Assembly (NCBI RefSeq): GCF_000725425.1
Contig: NZ_CP006019.1
Span: forward strand, 806,001 to 870,000
Reading direction: 5' to 3'
Origin: Palaeococcus pacificus DY20341
Lineage (GTDB): Archaea; Methanobacteriota_B; Thermococci; Thermococcales; Thermococcaceae
DNA: 64,000 bases
Numbering within the stretch: position 1 is the first letter of the stretch; the number at the start of each line of letters is the position of its first letter. Shown piece after piece: positions 43,537 through 52,273 of this stretch. The notes under the pieces were generated by a model. The model saw nothing but the letters and a program-made list of their open reading frames with translations. It was not told the DNA's origin and did no database searches. Position numbers and translations under genes: made by a program.

Positions 43537-43553
43537 TTGGATATTTTGTCCAA
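43537..43553. promoter_or_regulatory. palindrome upstream of the methylmalonyl operon (copy 1)
   Basis: TTGGATATTTTGTCCAA, with perfect TTGGA/TCCAA arms around a 7-bp centre. It lies about 33 bp upstream of the mcmA2 TATA box, a position suited to an activator. It is the better of two copies in this operon. Confidence 0.5.
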
Positions 43554-43669
43554 TAAGCCTCTATTTTTAAACTTTATTTGGAGCCTATGGGAGAGTTTTT
43601 AAAGCTCTAAGTTGTTGCATTAGTAGGGGTAACACCCTTCATTGCTGTTGTTTTAAAGAGGTGTTGGGA

Positions 43670-44518
43670 ATGACCATAGTTGATGTTAGAATTTTGGTTG
43701 AAGGAGCGAGCGACGTTGAAGTTGTGAGCAAAGCTTTGCAAAGCTTAGCGCTTGGGAGCGAGTACAACATAACTGTATCTGCTATAATACCAACTACGAA
43801 CTTGGAGATAGCAAAAAGCGCAGTGGCAGGGGCGGATTTGCTCATAATAGCAACGGATGCAGATAGGGTTGGTAGGGAACTTGCTGAAAGATTTTTCACG
43901 GAGTTGGAAGGTTTAGTTGGTCGCATTGAAAGAATGAAGATTCCACTAGGCCACGACTTGGAGCATGTGGATACTGAACTTGTGAAAAAAGAGTTAAAGA
44001 GTGCTTTGATTAGAGCTGGTCTTAAGAGCTTACAAGTCCTTCCAGAATACATAGCTTTAAGAAACGAGCTTTTGGACTTAAAAGGAAGATGCGATGCAAT
44101 TTTACAAGATAAGGAGAACTTGGTGAGGCAGTTAGAAGAGCTCCAAAAGAGATATCAAGAGCTCTATGATGAGTATCACAAGTTAAAGACAGAGAATGAA
44201 AACTTAAACACTCTCTTAAAGAAGAAGGCCGAGAAGGTTTACAGAATAGAGCATGTTTGGAAAGAGATGTTTGATATTCCTGTGCCAGAAGAAAAATACC
44301 TAGCAACGGCTGTTGAGAAGCTTAACCTTCAAGGCAAAGTCATAGTAGGTCAGGGATACATTTATGCAGAAAATTCAGAGATGGTGGAGGAGCTTTTGAA
44401 GACAGTATACTTGAGCCTCTCACTCCTTGAGGAGTACAAAGAGAAGGAAGAGCCAAAAGAACCCGTGGAAGCTAAAGATGAGCTTGTAGTTGAACTTGAA
44501 GAGCCAAAAGAGCTTTAG
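43670..44518 (+). CDS. TOPRIM-domain protein with coiled coil
   Basis: A 282-residue protein. ATG 43670 follows GAGGTGTTGGGA. The N-terminal TOPRIM fold has the glutamate in RILVEGASDVEVVSKAL and DxD in LLIIATDADRVGRELAERF, so metal-dependent nucleotidyl or phosphodiester chemistry is plausible. Residues ~145-205 form a long coiled coil (LEELQKRYQELYDEYHKLKTENENLNTLLKKKAEK), and the acidic tail follows. It precedes xerA by 27 bp on the same strand, suggesting a DNA-transaction role. Confidence 0.8.
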   Translation: MTIVDVRILVEGASDVEVVSKALQSLALGSEYNITVSAIIPTTNLEIAKSAVAGADLLIIATDADRVGRELAERFFTELEGLVGRIERMKIPLGHDLEHVDTELVKKELKSALIRAGLKSLQVLPEYIALRNELLDLKGRCDAILQDKENLVRQLEELQKRYQELYDEYHKLKTENENLNTLLKKKAEKVYRIEHVWKEMFDIPVPEEKYLATAVEKLNLQGKVIVGQGYIYAENSEMVEELLKTVYLSLSLLEEYKEKEEPKEPVEAKDELVVELEEPKEL

Positions 44519-44545
44519 TCCCTTTAATTTTTCTGAGTGATCGTG

Positions 44546-45382
44546 ATGAGCGAGATAGAAGAGTTTAAAATGTATCTCGAACTTGAGGGAAAGAGCCAGC
44601 ATACGGTTAGGATGTACTCTTACTATGTGGAACGCTTTTTAGGTGAAGGGTATGACTTGACAGCCCGCTCTGCCCTTCGCTTTCTTGCTAAGCTTAGAAA
44701 GTCTGGATACTCCAACAAAAGCCTTCACTTAGTTGTTCAGGCGTTAAAGGCATACTTCCGATTTGAGGGACTTGATGAGGAAGCGGAGCGATTAAAATCG
44801 CCGAAAGTTCCGAAAAGCTTACCTAAAAGCTTAAAGCAAGATGAAGTTAGGAGGCTTCTGGAAGCGATCCCTCCAACGAGGATGAGGGATAGACTGGTAG
44901 TTTTTCTTCTTTATACGAGCGGTCTTCGCGTTAGTGAGCTCTGCAATCTGAAAGTTAAAGATATTGATTTTGAGCGCTCACTCTTGGTTGTTAGGGGAGG
45001 TAAGGGTGCTAAGGATAGAATTGTTCCAATTCCAAAGCCTGTGGTTGAGGAGATTAAACGCTATCTCTCAACGCGTGATGATGAGAGTGAATACCTCTTC
45101 GTTGAGGATAGGAGGAAAGCAAAAGATAAAATCTCGCCCAAAACTGTATGGTACCTCCTCAGAAAATACGGGGAAAAATCGGGCGTTAAAGTTACTCCTC
45201 ACATGCTCCGCCACAGTTTTGCCACCCATATGCTCGAAAACGGCGTTGACATTAGGGCAATTCAGGAGTTTTTGGGACACTCTTCCCTTTCAACAACTCA
45301 AATCTATACTAGGGTAACTGTTGAGCACTTGAGAAAGGCACAAGAGAAGGCAAAGCTCGTGGAGAGGCTTTTTGAGGAATAA
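44546..45382 (+). CDS. xerA: tyrosine recombinase XerA
   Basis: A 278-residue chromosome-dimer resolvase. ATG 44546 follows GTGATCGTG. The N-terminal SAM-like core-binding domain ([28 protein letters not shown]) is followed by the catalytic domain: Arg in [14 protein letters not shown], Lys in [15 protein letters not shown], HxxR in [13 protein letters not shown], His in [12 protein letters not shown] and the Tyr nucleophile in that last segment. It acts at the chromosomal dif site, which I did not find in this window. It is co-directional with the TOPRIM gene. Confidence 0.95.
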   Translation: MSEIEEFKMYLELEGKSQHTVRMYSYYVERFLGEGYDLTARSALRFLAKLRKSGYSNKSLHLVVQALKAYFRFEGLDEEAERLKSPKVPKSLPKSLKQDEVRRLLEAIPPTRMRDRLVVFLLYTSGLRVSELCNLKVKDIDFERSLLVVRGGKGAKDRIVPIPKPVVEEIKRYLSTRDDESEYLFVEDRRKAKDKISPKTVWYLLRKYGEKSGVKVTPHMLRHSFATHMLENGVDIRAIQEFLGHSSLSTTQIYTRVTVEHLRKAQEKAKLVERLFEE

Positions 45383-45392
45383 AATAGAGGAA

Positions 45393-47009
45393 CTAAATAA
45401 GCAAAAGAAGGATAGGAACGGGAAGTAATATAACGTTGTCGTCAATTTTGAAATCTTTCTTCGTGGCTATTAATACTCTTCTGGTTAATTTTTTAGAGAA
45501 CTCAAGAGCATTTTCCAAATCATCTCCTCTAATCTTGTTTCTGTATTTAACTTCAACGGGGATTATTAGAGGGGTATTATCTTTAATAGAACGTGTCCAA
45601 GATACAAAGTCTATTTCTTTTTTGGCTTTATAAATACCACTAAATCTTTTTTCATCATAATTAGGGACGGGATTTAATAAAAAAGGCAATATTGCCATAT
45701 GGGAAGCTACTATTCCTTCGATCATAGCACTAATTTCTCTTTTGTCATGTTGCAATAACGAATTAAAGTATTTGAATGGGTTAGGTATCGAGTTTAATTT
45801 GGAATATATTGCTTGGAACATAAATGGGTCTCTAAGATATGTTTTTACAGTTGTGGACTTTTTGACAGAAGGAACATTACTTCCTATGTTAACTTTGTAA
45901 TAAATTAAAGCAAATTTTAAATTTGTTAGATATCTCACGTACTTTTCAATAGGGTGTATACTACCTTTGGGCTTGCTAATTCCGCAATCTTGGGCGATTT
46001 TTTGCAAAAACTTTGGATATTCAATTGTAGAGGAATTTTCATGTTGTGTTAATATAATTTCTAGGGTTTTTTCAATTACCTCTCTTTCTAGATCTAGTTT
46101 ATATGCATCCTGTATAATTGTAGTGTAAACTTCTTCATAAAACTCTAGGGGTATAAAGTTATTTTCTAAAATACTATGCAAATTTCTAGCATAACCTCCT
46201 CCTAAGATATATTTCCAAATTAAAGTTGCTAGTATGTCTCCAAATTCTTCATTTATCGTTTCTAGCAATAGAGTAAATCGGTTGTCTTTTATCTTCGTTA
46301 ATGATCTGAAAAGGGAAAATTTTCGTTTTGATGACATTAAGTAATTCTCTTTTAGAAATCCAAATATGTCTGGATTTACGGTTTCAACAAATTCCACAAA
46401 TCTCATAGGGTACAAAAACTGATCAGAGCCACTAGGGAGTGCAGTTAAAACGTCTCCCTGTCTTCCAATTAATAAATTCCTTGAGGTATCTAAATCTAAT
46501 GCTGAGCTTCCGGTTATATAAATAAAAGCTTTCTTGTTTATATATGCTTGATCAGCAGCAGATTTAATTTCTCTAGCCCAATTTCCCTTATAGAATGTGG
46601 CTTCATCAAAAAAGAAGAAAATAGGCAAATCGGATTTAAAGTTATTTGTATATTCTATTATTATTCTTTTAAGTGCATTTCCCGTCTCCTCATATAACTT
46701 ATCTATTTGTGGATCGTCACATTGAATGTAGACAATACGTCTTGGATTAACATCTTGAGCTACCATTATTTGAATTAAACGTTTTATCATGGTAGTTTTT
46801 CCTAATCTTCTTGGTCCTCTAACAGTAATTATTCCAGTTTTTTCCTTTTCAATAAGTCGTCTGTGTATTAGGAACATTAAGCGTGGTTGCCATTGAACTT
46901 TGCTATTATTAAAATTTATAATTTCTTGATCCTTACGATGCCACTCCGAGTCATTCCACCAAGGATTCATTGGCTCTAAAATATTTATAATCCGGTCGAA
47001 TGTTATCAT
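45393..47009 (-). CDS. AAA_14/DUF4143-type ATPase, AT-rich
   Basis: A 538-residue ATPase. ATG 47009 follows GATGGATAGT. The P-loop is TVRGPRRLGKTTMIKRL (residues ~68-84), with Walker B IFFFFDEATFYKGNW and sensor ITGSSALDL. The C-terminal half (KEIDFVSWTRSIKDNTPLIIPVEVKYRNKIRGDDLENAL) contains a PD-(D/E)xK-like segment (D..EVKY), as in the archaeal ATPase/DUF4143 family. Codon use is clearly more A/T-rich than in its neighbours, which suggests horizontal acquisition. Such genes are often linked with mobile elements; no flanking repeats were seen. Confidence 0.8.
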   Translation of the reverse strand: MITFDRIINILEPMNPWWNDSEWHRKDQEIINFNNSKVQWQPRLMFLIHRRLIEKEKTGIITVRGPRRLGKTTMIKRLIQIMVAQDVNPRRIVYIQCDDPQIDKLYEETGNALKRIIIEYTNNFKSDLPIFFFFDEATFYKGNWAREIKSAADQAYINKKAFIYITGSSALDLDTSRNLLIGRQGDVLTALPSGSDQFLYPMRFVEFVETVNPDIFGFLKENYLMSSKRKFSLFRSLTKIKDNRFTLLLETINEEFGDILATLIWKYILGGGYARNLHSILENNFIPLEFYEEVYTTIIQDAYKLDLEREVIEKTLEIILTQHENSSTIEYPKFLQKIAQDCGISKPKGSIHPIEKYVRYLTNLKFALIYYKVNIGSNVPSVKKSTTVKTYLRDPFMFQAIYSKLNSIPNPFKYFNSLLQHDKREISAMIEGIVASHMAILPFLLNPVPNYDEKRFSGIYKAKKEIDFVSWTRSIKDNTPLIIPVEVKYRNKIRGDDLENALEFSKKLTRRVLIATKKDFKIDDNVILLPVPILLLLI

Positions 47010-47072
47010 ACTATCCATCAAAAGTAGATAATAACTTAAGATTAATAAAAGTTTTTGTAGGGGTTAAACTTG

Positions 47073-48461
47073 TTAATAAACCCCTTTCCTTTTCAGCAGT
47101 GCTAGGTAGCTCGAGAATGCTCCTGCCGAGATTGTATCGCCAAGCCCCACAGTTGATACTGGCTGCTTAACGAGGCGCGTTGGTGTTATGACGATTTTAT
47201 ATCCCCTCGTTCTTATTCTTCTCCTCGCTTCTTCAAAGCGCAGTTTAACGTACTCTCCTTGCTCGTTGTACGGAACCTTCTGCCCAACGGTTAAGTCTTG
47301 TGGGCTTTTAACGTCTCCCAAAGATGCCCTTGTTGCGGCTAGTATCGTTGCAAGCTCAAGAGAAGAGCGAAGTTCTTTTTCACTCAGCGGGTTGCTGCTC
47401 CTTGTTATGTACATTATGTAATAAATGGTGTGGATTTGAAGTATCTCTAAGTTTGTTTCATCAAGGATTATCTTTCCTCCCAGAACAACATCCTCTATGC
47501 GGTTGTAGTTGAATATCCTATCACTGAGCTCTGGGTAGCCAATAACGTTTAGAATATGGGCTATCTCTGCTTCGTCCATTCCCACACTATCTGCTAGGGG
47601 AAATATTTCTCTAACGACCTTTTTTCTTAGCTCTTTGTCTTGGATCGAGGCGAACTCAACGTGAACCTTAACGTCTCTGTTCCTCTTTAAAAGCTCTATA
47701 TCTCTTTTAGCACGGTTTAAATAATAATCAGCGGTTTTACCATCAGGATAGAATTTTTTAATCCCCTGATAACCCGATAGAATAACCCCATCAACCATCT
47801 CGCCAATTTTTGGGAGGAAAGGTCTTATATCATCTTTAGTCTCTATTCTAAGTTCATCAGGACGGGATGAAACTATAAACCTGCCGGAGTGGGGAACCTC
47901 TATGAGGTCTCCACCGAGTTTGAACTTCATACCCTTTCTAAACTCAAAAATGCGGTTCACTTTTACGGGGTCACTTTCTCTATAAGCCTCTCTCGCCTTC
48001 TTTAGGGCAAGCATTTCGTGCTCAACAGTGGGATAGAGGAGATTATTCCTATCAACAAACATTTCTGCCTGTTTTTTGCCAAGAATTGGTGAATATGCAA
48101 TAACCTGCTTAAAGTTAAGATTTGCGAGGAGGTTGGCTATTATCCCCACCTGACCTCCAATTCTCTCGACATCATATTTAAAATGAGAATCAAACCATGA
48201 GTTGAGCTCTTGATTGAACATTGGCACTGCGTTTGGTTTTCCTGTTTTTAGTGCATGGACTAAGCGTGCAACAAAGTCCAGCGGCTCATCTATCTGTCTC
48301 GGATACTCTTCGATTCGCTTTTTAACTCCTTCAGCCCCAAATTCATCTATGAGCCTTTGAACCATGTCCTCTTTGAGATAAACAATTGCATCCACGTTGG
48401 TGTTGTAGGCTAGATAAAGAGCCATTTCCTTGAAGTCTTTTACAAATCCTTGCCAGTCCAT
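47073..48461 (-). CDS. pfkC: ADP-dependent phosphofructokinase
   Basis: A 462-residue ribokinase-fold enzyme that phosphorylates fructose 6-phosphate with ADP in the modified Embden-Meyerhof pathway. ATG 48461 follows GGGTGATATAT. Segments YNTNVDAIVYL, RIGGQVGIIANLL, VDGVILSGYQGIK, VEFASIQDKELRKKVV and the catalytic STVGLGDTISAGAF match Pyrococcus ADP-PFK more closely than ADP-glucokinase. The upstream TGM operator suggests repression by TrmBL1 when sugars are absent. Confidence 0.95.
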   Translation of the reverse strand: MDWQGFVKDFKEMALYLAYNTNVDAIVYLKEDMVQRLIDEFGAEGVKKRIEEYPRQIDEPLDFVARLVHALKTGKPNAVPMFNQELNSWFDSHFKYDVERIGGQVGIIANLLANLNFKQVIAYSPILGKKQAEMFVDRNNLLYPTVEHEMLALKKAREAYRESDPVKVNRIFEFRKGMKFKLGGDLIEVPHSGRFIVSSRPDELRIETKDDIRPFLPKIGEMVDGVILSGYQGIKKFYPDGKTADYYLNRAKRDIELLKRNRDVKVHVEFASIQDKELRKKVVREIFPLADSVGMDEAEIAHILNVIGYPELSDRIFNYNRIEDVVLGGKIILDETNLEILQIHTIYYIMYITRSSNPLSEKELRSSLELATILAATRASLGDVKSPQDLTVGQKVPYNEQGEYVKLRFEEARRRIRTRGYKIVITPTRLVKQPVSTVGLGDTISAGAFSSYLALLKRKGVY

Positions 48462-48464
48462 ATA

Positions 48465-48481
48465 TATCACCCTGGGTGAAT
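48465..48481. promoter_or_regulatory. TGM operator immediately upstream of pfkC
   Basis: TATCAC-N5-GTGAAT matches the Thermococcales glycolytic motif TATCAC-N5-GTGATA at 10 of 12 defined positions. It sits 3 bp upstream of the pfkC start, over the ribosome site and about 25-35 bp downstream of the TATA-like element. This is the placement expected for TrmBL1-mediated repression. Confidence 0.65.
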
Positions 48482-48514
48482 ACTGAAATAAAAATAGGTC
48501 AACTCCTTAAAAAA

Positions 48515-49105
48515 TTATCTCTCATCGAAGATGATTTTGTGTATTTTTCTGAACTCTCCTAAAGTCCCTCTGACTATTGGATACTTGGGCACAAACTTAC
48601 ATGGCTCTTCCTCTTCTATGCTTATTTCAAATGTCCCAATCTCCTTTGCTATTGCCTCTATTTCTATCTTATCCATCCCAATGAGCGGTCTTAAAATTGG
48701 CAAATCACTTGCTAAGCTTATTATAAGGAGGTTATCGAGCGTCTGCGATGCAACTTGGCCGAGGGAATCACCGGTTATTATTGCGTGGGCATTTAATTCG
48801 TGTCCAATTTGGCAAGCTTTCTTAATCATCGTGAATTTGCAGAAGACACACGTCCACTTCTCTTTCTTCAGCTCGATTAATTTTTGGAAAACTGGAGCTT
48901 GGTATTCATAGACATCTACAACAATCAAATCGTTAAGGCGCTCTGGATAGATTTCTTTTAACCGCTTCCAAATGCGGAGCACTTTTTTATAGTTTACTTC
49001 ACTCTGCTTGAAGTGAATTGGAGTGACCTCTACTCCCTTCTTAAGCATTAAGTAAATTGCTATCGGTGAGTCAATACCCGAGCTTAACAGTGCCACAGCT
49101 TTCAT
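48515..49105 (-). CDS. ThiI-like PP-loop protein lacking THUMP domain
   Basis: A 196-residue paralogue of the C-terminal half of ThiI. The PP-loop SSGIDSPIAIYLML, the CVFCKF cysteine pair, and GDSLGQVASQTLDN are retained; the N-terminal ferredoxin-like/THUMP RNA-binding domain is absent. It probably adenylates a substrate or cooperates with the full-length ThiI at 49.6 kb, separated by one membrane-protein gene on the same strand. Its start follows GAGGGTGAGAAT. Confidence 0.82.
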   Translation of the reverse strand: MKAVALLSSGIDSPIAIYLMLKKGVEVTPIHFKQSEVNYKKVLRIWKRLKEIYPERLNDLIVVDVYEYQAPVFQKLIELKKEKWTCVFCKFTMIKKACQIGHELNAHAIITGDSLGQVASQTLDNLLIISLASDLPILRPLIGMDKIEIEAIAKEIGTFEISIEEEEPCKFVPKYPIVRGTLGEFRKIHKIIFDER

Positions 49106-49109
49106 ATTC

Positions 49110-49649
49110 TCACCCTCTTAGCCTGTAGGTTATGTAGTAGATCCAAGCGTAAATTGCAAATGCCCCCACAAGTTCAGGGATTGCAGCTCCTTCAAAAATT
49201 TTGAGCAGGTAGATGATTGAGATAAACGTTGTCGGGGATAAAAATACCCAGAATAATCCGATTTTCTCTCCTTTTTTGAGGGAGTTTATTCCTTCGATAA
49301 ACATGTCCAATAGAATCAAAATGTAGAAGGAAACCGCAAAAAATGCGTGGGGTTTATACTCTTCCGGAAAAATGCCAACAAAAATCAAACACACCATTCC
49401 AAAAGCGAATAGGGGTGTTGTGAGGTGCTTTTTAAATGTGCCTGTTCCAAATATAACACCCATGATTCCAGTTATTATTAAAATACTGTTAAAGATGTAG
49501 CCTATGGGATTGTGAATTGAGCCCATATCACTAAGTGCATTTTGCGTAAGAGAAAACCATGGGTTTTTGTAAATAGATAGGAATATTCCACCTAAGGATA
49601 TTATGGGAATCAACACACCGAGATAAAAGAGGAAGGAGTCTTTTCTCAT
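49110..49649 (-). CDS. DUF998-family membrane protein
   Basis: A 179-residue protein with about six transmembrane helices (for example YLGVLIPIISLGGIFLSIY, IFNSILIITGIMGVIFGTG, ISIIYLLKIF). The DUF998 hallmark SLTQNALSDMG is at residues ~33-43. ATG 49649 lies 1 bp after the thiI stop, so translation is coupled. It sits between full-length and truncated ThiI. Function unknown. Confidence 0.8.
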   Translation of the reverse strand: MRKDSFLFYLGVLIPIISLGGIFLSIYKNPWFSLTQNALSDMGSIHNPIGYIFNSILIITGIMGVIFGTGTFKKHLTTPLFAFGMVCLIFVGIFPEEYKPHAFFAVSFYILILLDMFIEGINSLKKGEKIGLFWVFLSPTTFISIIYLLKIFEGAAIPELVGAFAIYAWIYYITYRLRG

Positions 49650-49650
49650 T

Positions 49651-50796
49651 TTAACACTCCCTCTTTTTGGGCTCTTCCTCAAACACTGCCTTGTACAAAC
49701 GCTTAAACTCATCCCAAGAGCCTCTCACAACGGGATGCTTTGGAACGAAGGCTATCTCATCTTCAGGCAGAGTGGAGAGCTCAAACGTTCCTATCTCCTT
49801 TGCTATCTTAACTATTTCTTCTTTGTCCATTCCGATCAGCGGCCTGTAAATCGGCAAATCACTCGCTTGGCTGGCTATGTACATGTTTTCGGGGGTTTGC
49901 GAAGCTACTTGGCCTAAAGAATCTCCCATTACAATTCCCTTGGCACCAAACTCCCTCGCAATTTTGTCCGCATTTTTAACCATCATAAACTTGCAGAAAA
50001 CACACGTGTAGTTTTCCTTCTTAAGCTCTTTCAGCTTTTGGAGTATTTTCTCCCTTTCCTTCGGTTTAATCACGATAAGCTCTGCCTTTCCTCCATAGCC
50101 GTACTTTTTGAGCTGGCTCCAAATTAGCCTCACTTTTTTCAAAGTTTGCTCACCCATATAGACGTGCAGGGGAATTACTTCACAGCCGCGCTTCATCATT
50201 AAGAAAGTGGCAACAGGTGAGTCTATTCCCCCACTAAGCAGAGCAACAACCTTGCCTTGAGTCCCTATAGGTAGGCCACCAAACCCCCTTATTTTCTCTG
50301 TGAAGATGTATGCTTTGCCATCCATTAACTCAATGCCAATCTCTATGTCATAATCATGGAGGTCAACTTGAGAAGGCTCCTTTTCAAGTATAAACTCTCC
50401 GACCTTTGCTTGGAGCTCTGGAGTTTTGAGGGGGAACTCCTTTGTAATGCGCCTCACCGTTACTCTAAACTTTGGCTCTTCCAACTCGAGCTTACGCTTC
50501 CTTTTGCGGAAGAGTGTTAGAGCAGTTTTGTTTATTTTTTCAAGCTCTGCATCCACTTCCGTTGCAGGAGAAAGGGAGACTATTCCAAAAACTCTCTTGA
50601 GAATCTCGACGCCTTTCTCTGCTTTATTTGTCTTTACAAAAATTCTTCCTTTCTTGGCTTCAATCTTTTTGTAATCAACCTCTTCACTGACAAGAGCTTC
50701 TCTAATGTTGTTGACAAGGATATTCTCAAACCATCTCCTCGTTTGGGCTGATTTGGTTCCTATCTCGCCGTATCTCACTATGATGCAGTTGAACAT
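49651..50796 (-). CDS. thiI: tRNA 4-thiouridine / thiazole biosynthesis protein ThiI
   Basis: A 381-residue enzyme with a ferredoxin-like domain, THUMP domain (residues ~60-165) and PP-loop domain (LLSGGIDSPVATFLMMKRGCEVIPLHVYMG). CVFCKFMMVKNADKIAREFGAKGIVMGDSLGQVASQTPENM follows. It adenylates U8 of tRNA for thiolation. As in other archaea there is no rhodanese domain, so the sulfur carrier must differ from the bacterial scheme. It is first of three co-directional genes. Confidence 0.93.
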   Translation of the reverse strand: MFNCIIVRYGEIGTKSAQTRRWFENILVNNIREALVSEEVDYKKIEAKKGRIFVKTNKAEKGVEILKRVFGIVSLSPATEVDAELEKINKTALTLFRKRKRKLELEEPKFRVTVRRITKEFPLKTPELQAKVGEFILEKEPSQVDLHDYDIEIGIELMDGKAYIFTEKIRGFGGLPIGTQGKVVALLSGGIDSPVATFLMMKRGCEVIPLHVYMGEQTLKKVRLIWSQLKKYGYGGKAELIVIKPKEREKILQKLKELKKENYTCVFCKFMMVKNADKIAREFGAKGIVMGDSLGQVASQTPENMYIASQASDLPIYRPLIGMDKEEIVKIAKEIGTFELSTLPEDEIAFVPKHPVVRGSWDEFKRLYKAVFEEEPKKREC

Positions 50797-50840
50797 AACA
50801 TCACCTACTGAAAAAGAAGAAATGGTGTTAAAAAGACTTT

Positions 50841-51449
50841 TTACACAAACTTAACTACCTTTTCAAAGCTCTTTTTTCTTTTTCTTGGCTTGATGTCCTC
50901 CTTTGGATATCCCACTGTAATTAGGCCCACGAGGAAGTAGTTCTCCCCAATGCCTGCCATGGCTTTGAACTCTTCTTCGATGCCCTTGAAGTTTGCAACC
51001 CCAATGTAGCAAGTCCCCAAGCCGAGCTCGACAGCTTTGAGCATTAAGTTTTGAATCGCCATGGCGGCGCTTTCAACGCTCCACAAAAGTTCCAGCTCGT
51101 CGAATTCCTCCCCCTTGAGGAATCTAACATTTCGGTCTATAAAGATACCAATGTAGAGCGGTGCTCTGTACATTCCTTCTTCATACATCCTTTTTTTGAG
51201 TCTTTCTATCTTTTCTTCCGGAAGGCCGAAAGATTCATAATACTTTACCATGCCTCTGGCGGTTAGTTCGTGGGCTTTCTTCCTCGCTTCCTCACTCCCG
51301 TAAATAACGAAAAGCCAGTTCTCAAGACCACTGGCGGTGGGTGCTCTTATAGCAGCATCTATTAAAGCCCTAATCTTCTCTTCCTCTACTTCTCTATCCT
51401 CATAGTACCTTACGGAGGTTCTCATATTTATAGCCTCACTCAGTTCCAT
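50841..51449 (-). CDS. nitroreductase-family flavoprotein
   Basis: A 202-residue FMN-dependent oxidoreductase. ATG 51449 follows GGTGAAA. Motifs are MRTSVRYYEDREVEEEKIRALIDAAIRAPTASGLENWLFVIYG (FMN phosphate-binding Arg and Ser) and LLWSVESAAMAIQNLMLKAVELGLGTCYIGV, ending in LVGLITVGYPKED. Physiological electron acceptor unknown. It is probably monocistronic, with divergent promoter shared with the maleate-isomerase-like gene. Confidence 0.88.
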   Translation of the reverse strand: MELSEAINMRTSVRYYEDREVEEEKIRALIDAAIRAPTASGLENWLFVIYGSEEARKKAHELTARGMVKYYESFGLPEEKIERLKKRMYEEGMYRAPLYIGIFIDRNVRFLKGEEFDELELLWSVESAAMAIQNLMLKAVELGLGTCYIGVANFKGIEEEFKAMAGIGENYFLVGLITVGYPKEDIKPRKRKKSFEKVVKFV

Positions 51450-51559
51450 TTTCACTCACCATTATGAATTGCTCTGAGGGAGTACATTAGCTTTTTGAAA
51501 ATCAAAAGTTCATAGAAAGGTTATTATAGTCTTTGGGAGAGTTTTCTTGGGTGAAAAAT

Positions 51560-52273
51560 ATGTACGGATGGAGAGGTAGAATCGGACTCATAGTACCGTC
51601 ATCAAACACAACAATGGAAATGGAGCTCTACTCGGCCCTTCCAGAGGGAGTTTCACTTCACGTAGCGAGAATGCCTCTTAAAGAAGTCACTGAAGAGGAA
51701 CTTTTAAAGATGAGCGCTTTGGCTGTGGACAGTGCTAAGCTGTTGAAAGACGCAAATGTGGATTTAATTCTCTATGGATGCACAAGCGGCTCTTTTATTG
51801 GAGGCAAAGACTTTGAGAGCGAGCTTGAGGAAAAGATTGAGAGCGAGGTCAATGTGCCTGTTGTAACAACTAGTGCTGCGGTTCTGGAAGCTTTAAGCGC
51901 ATTAGATGCTCAGAGGGTTATAGTCCTAACCCCTTACACTGATGAAATAAATGAGAGGGAAAGAGAATTCTTAGAGGCAAATGACTTTGAGGTTTTGGAC
52001 ATTAGAGGGATGGGCATAACAGACAACACTAAAATTGGAAAGATGGAGCCTTACGAAGCTTACCGTTTGGCTAAAGCTATGTTCATGGACGAGGCGGATG
52101 CTCTTTTCATAAGCTGCACGAACTTCAGGACATTTGAGATAATTGAAGCTCTTGAGGAAGATTTAGGAATCCCGGTTGTTACTAGCAATCAAGCATCTCT
52201 TTGGCTTGCTCTTAGGGAGCTGGAGGTTAGAGAAAGCATACCTTGGCTTGGCGAACTTTTGAGAGAGTACTAA
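51560..52273 (+). CDS. Asp/Glu racemase superfamily, maleate isomerase-like
   Basis: A 237-residue protein. ATG 51560 follows GGGTGAAAAAT. The two catalytic cysteines lie in ILYGCTSGSFIGG and LFISCTNFRTFEII; IGLIVPSSNTTMEMEL is the N-terminal phosphate/substrate loop. This pattern fits maleate cis-trans isomerase/arylmalonate decarboxylase rather than aspartate racemase. Together with the neighbouring broad-substrate amino acid racemase and Lrp regulator it suggests a small amino-acid or organic-acid catabolic locus. The stop overlaps the convergent lrp gene by 4 bp. Confidence 0.85.
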   Translation: MYGWRGRIGLIVPSSNTTMEMELYSALPEGVSLHVARMPLKEVTEEELLKMSALAVDSAKLLKDANVDLILYGCTSGSFIGGKDFESELEEKIESEVNVPVVTTSAAVLEALSALDAQRVIVLTPYTDEINEREREFLEANDFEVLDIRGMGITDNTKIGKMEPYEAYRLAKAMFMDEADALFISCTNFRTFEIIEALEEDLGIPVVTSNQASLWLALRELEVRESIPWLGELLREY

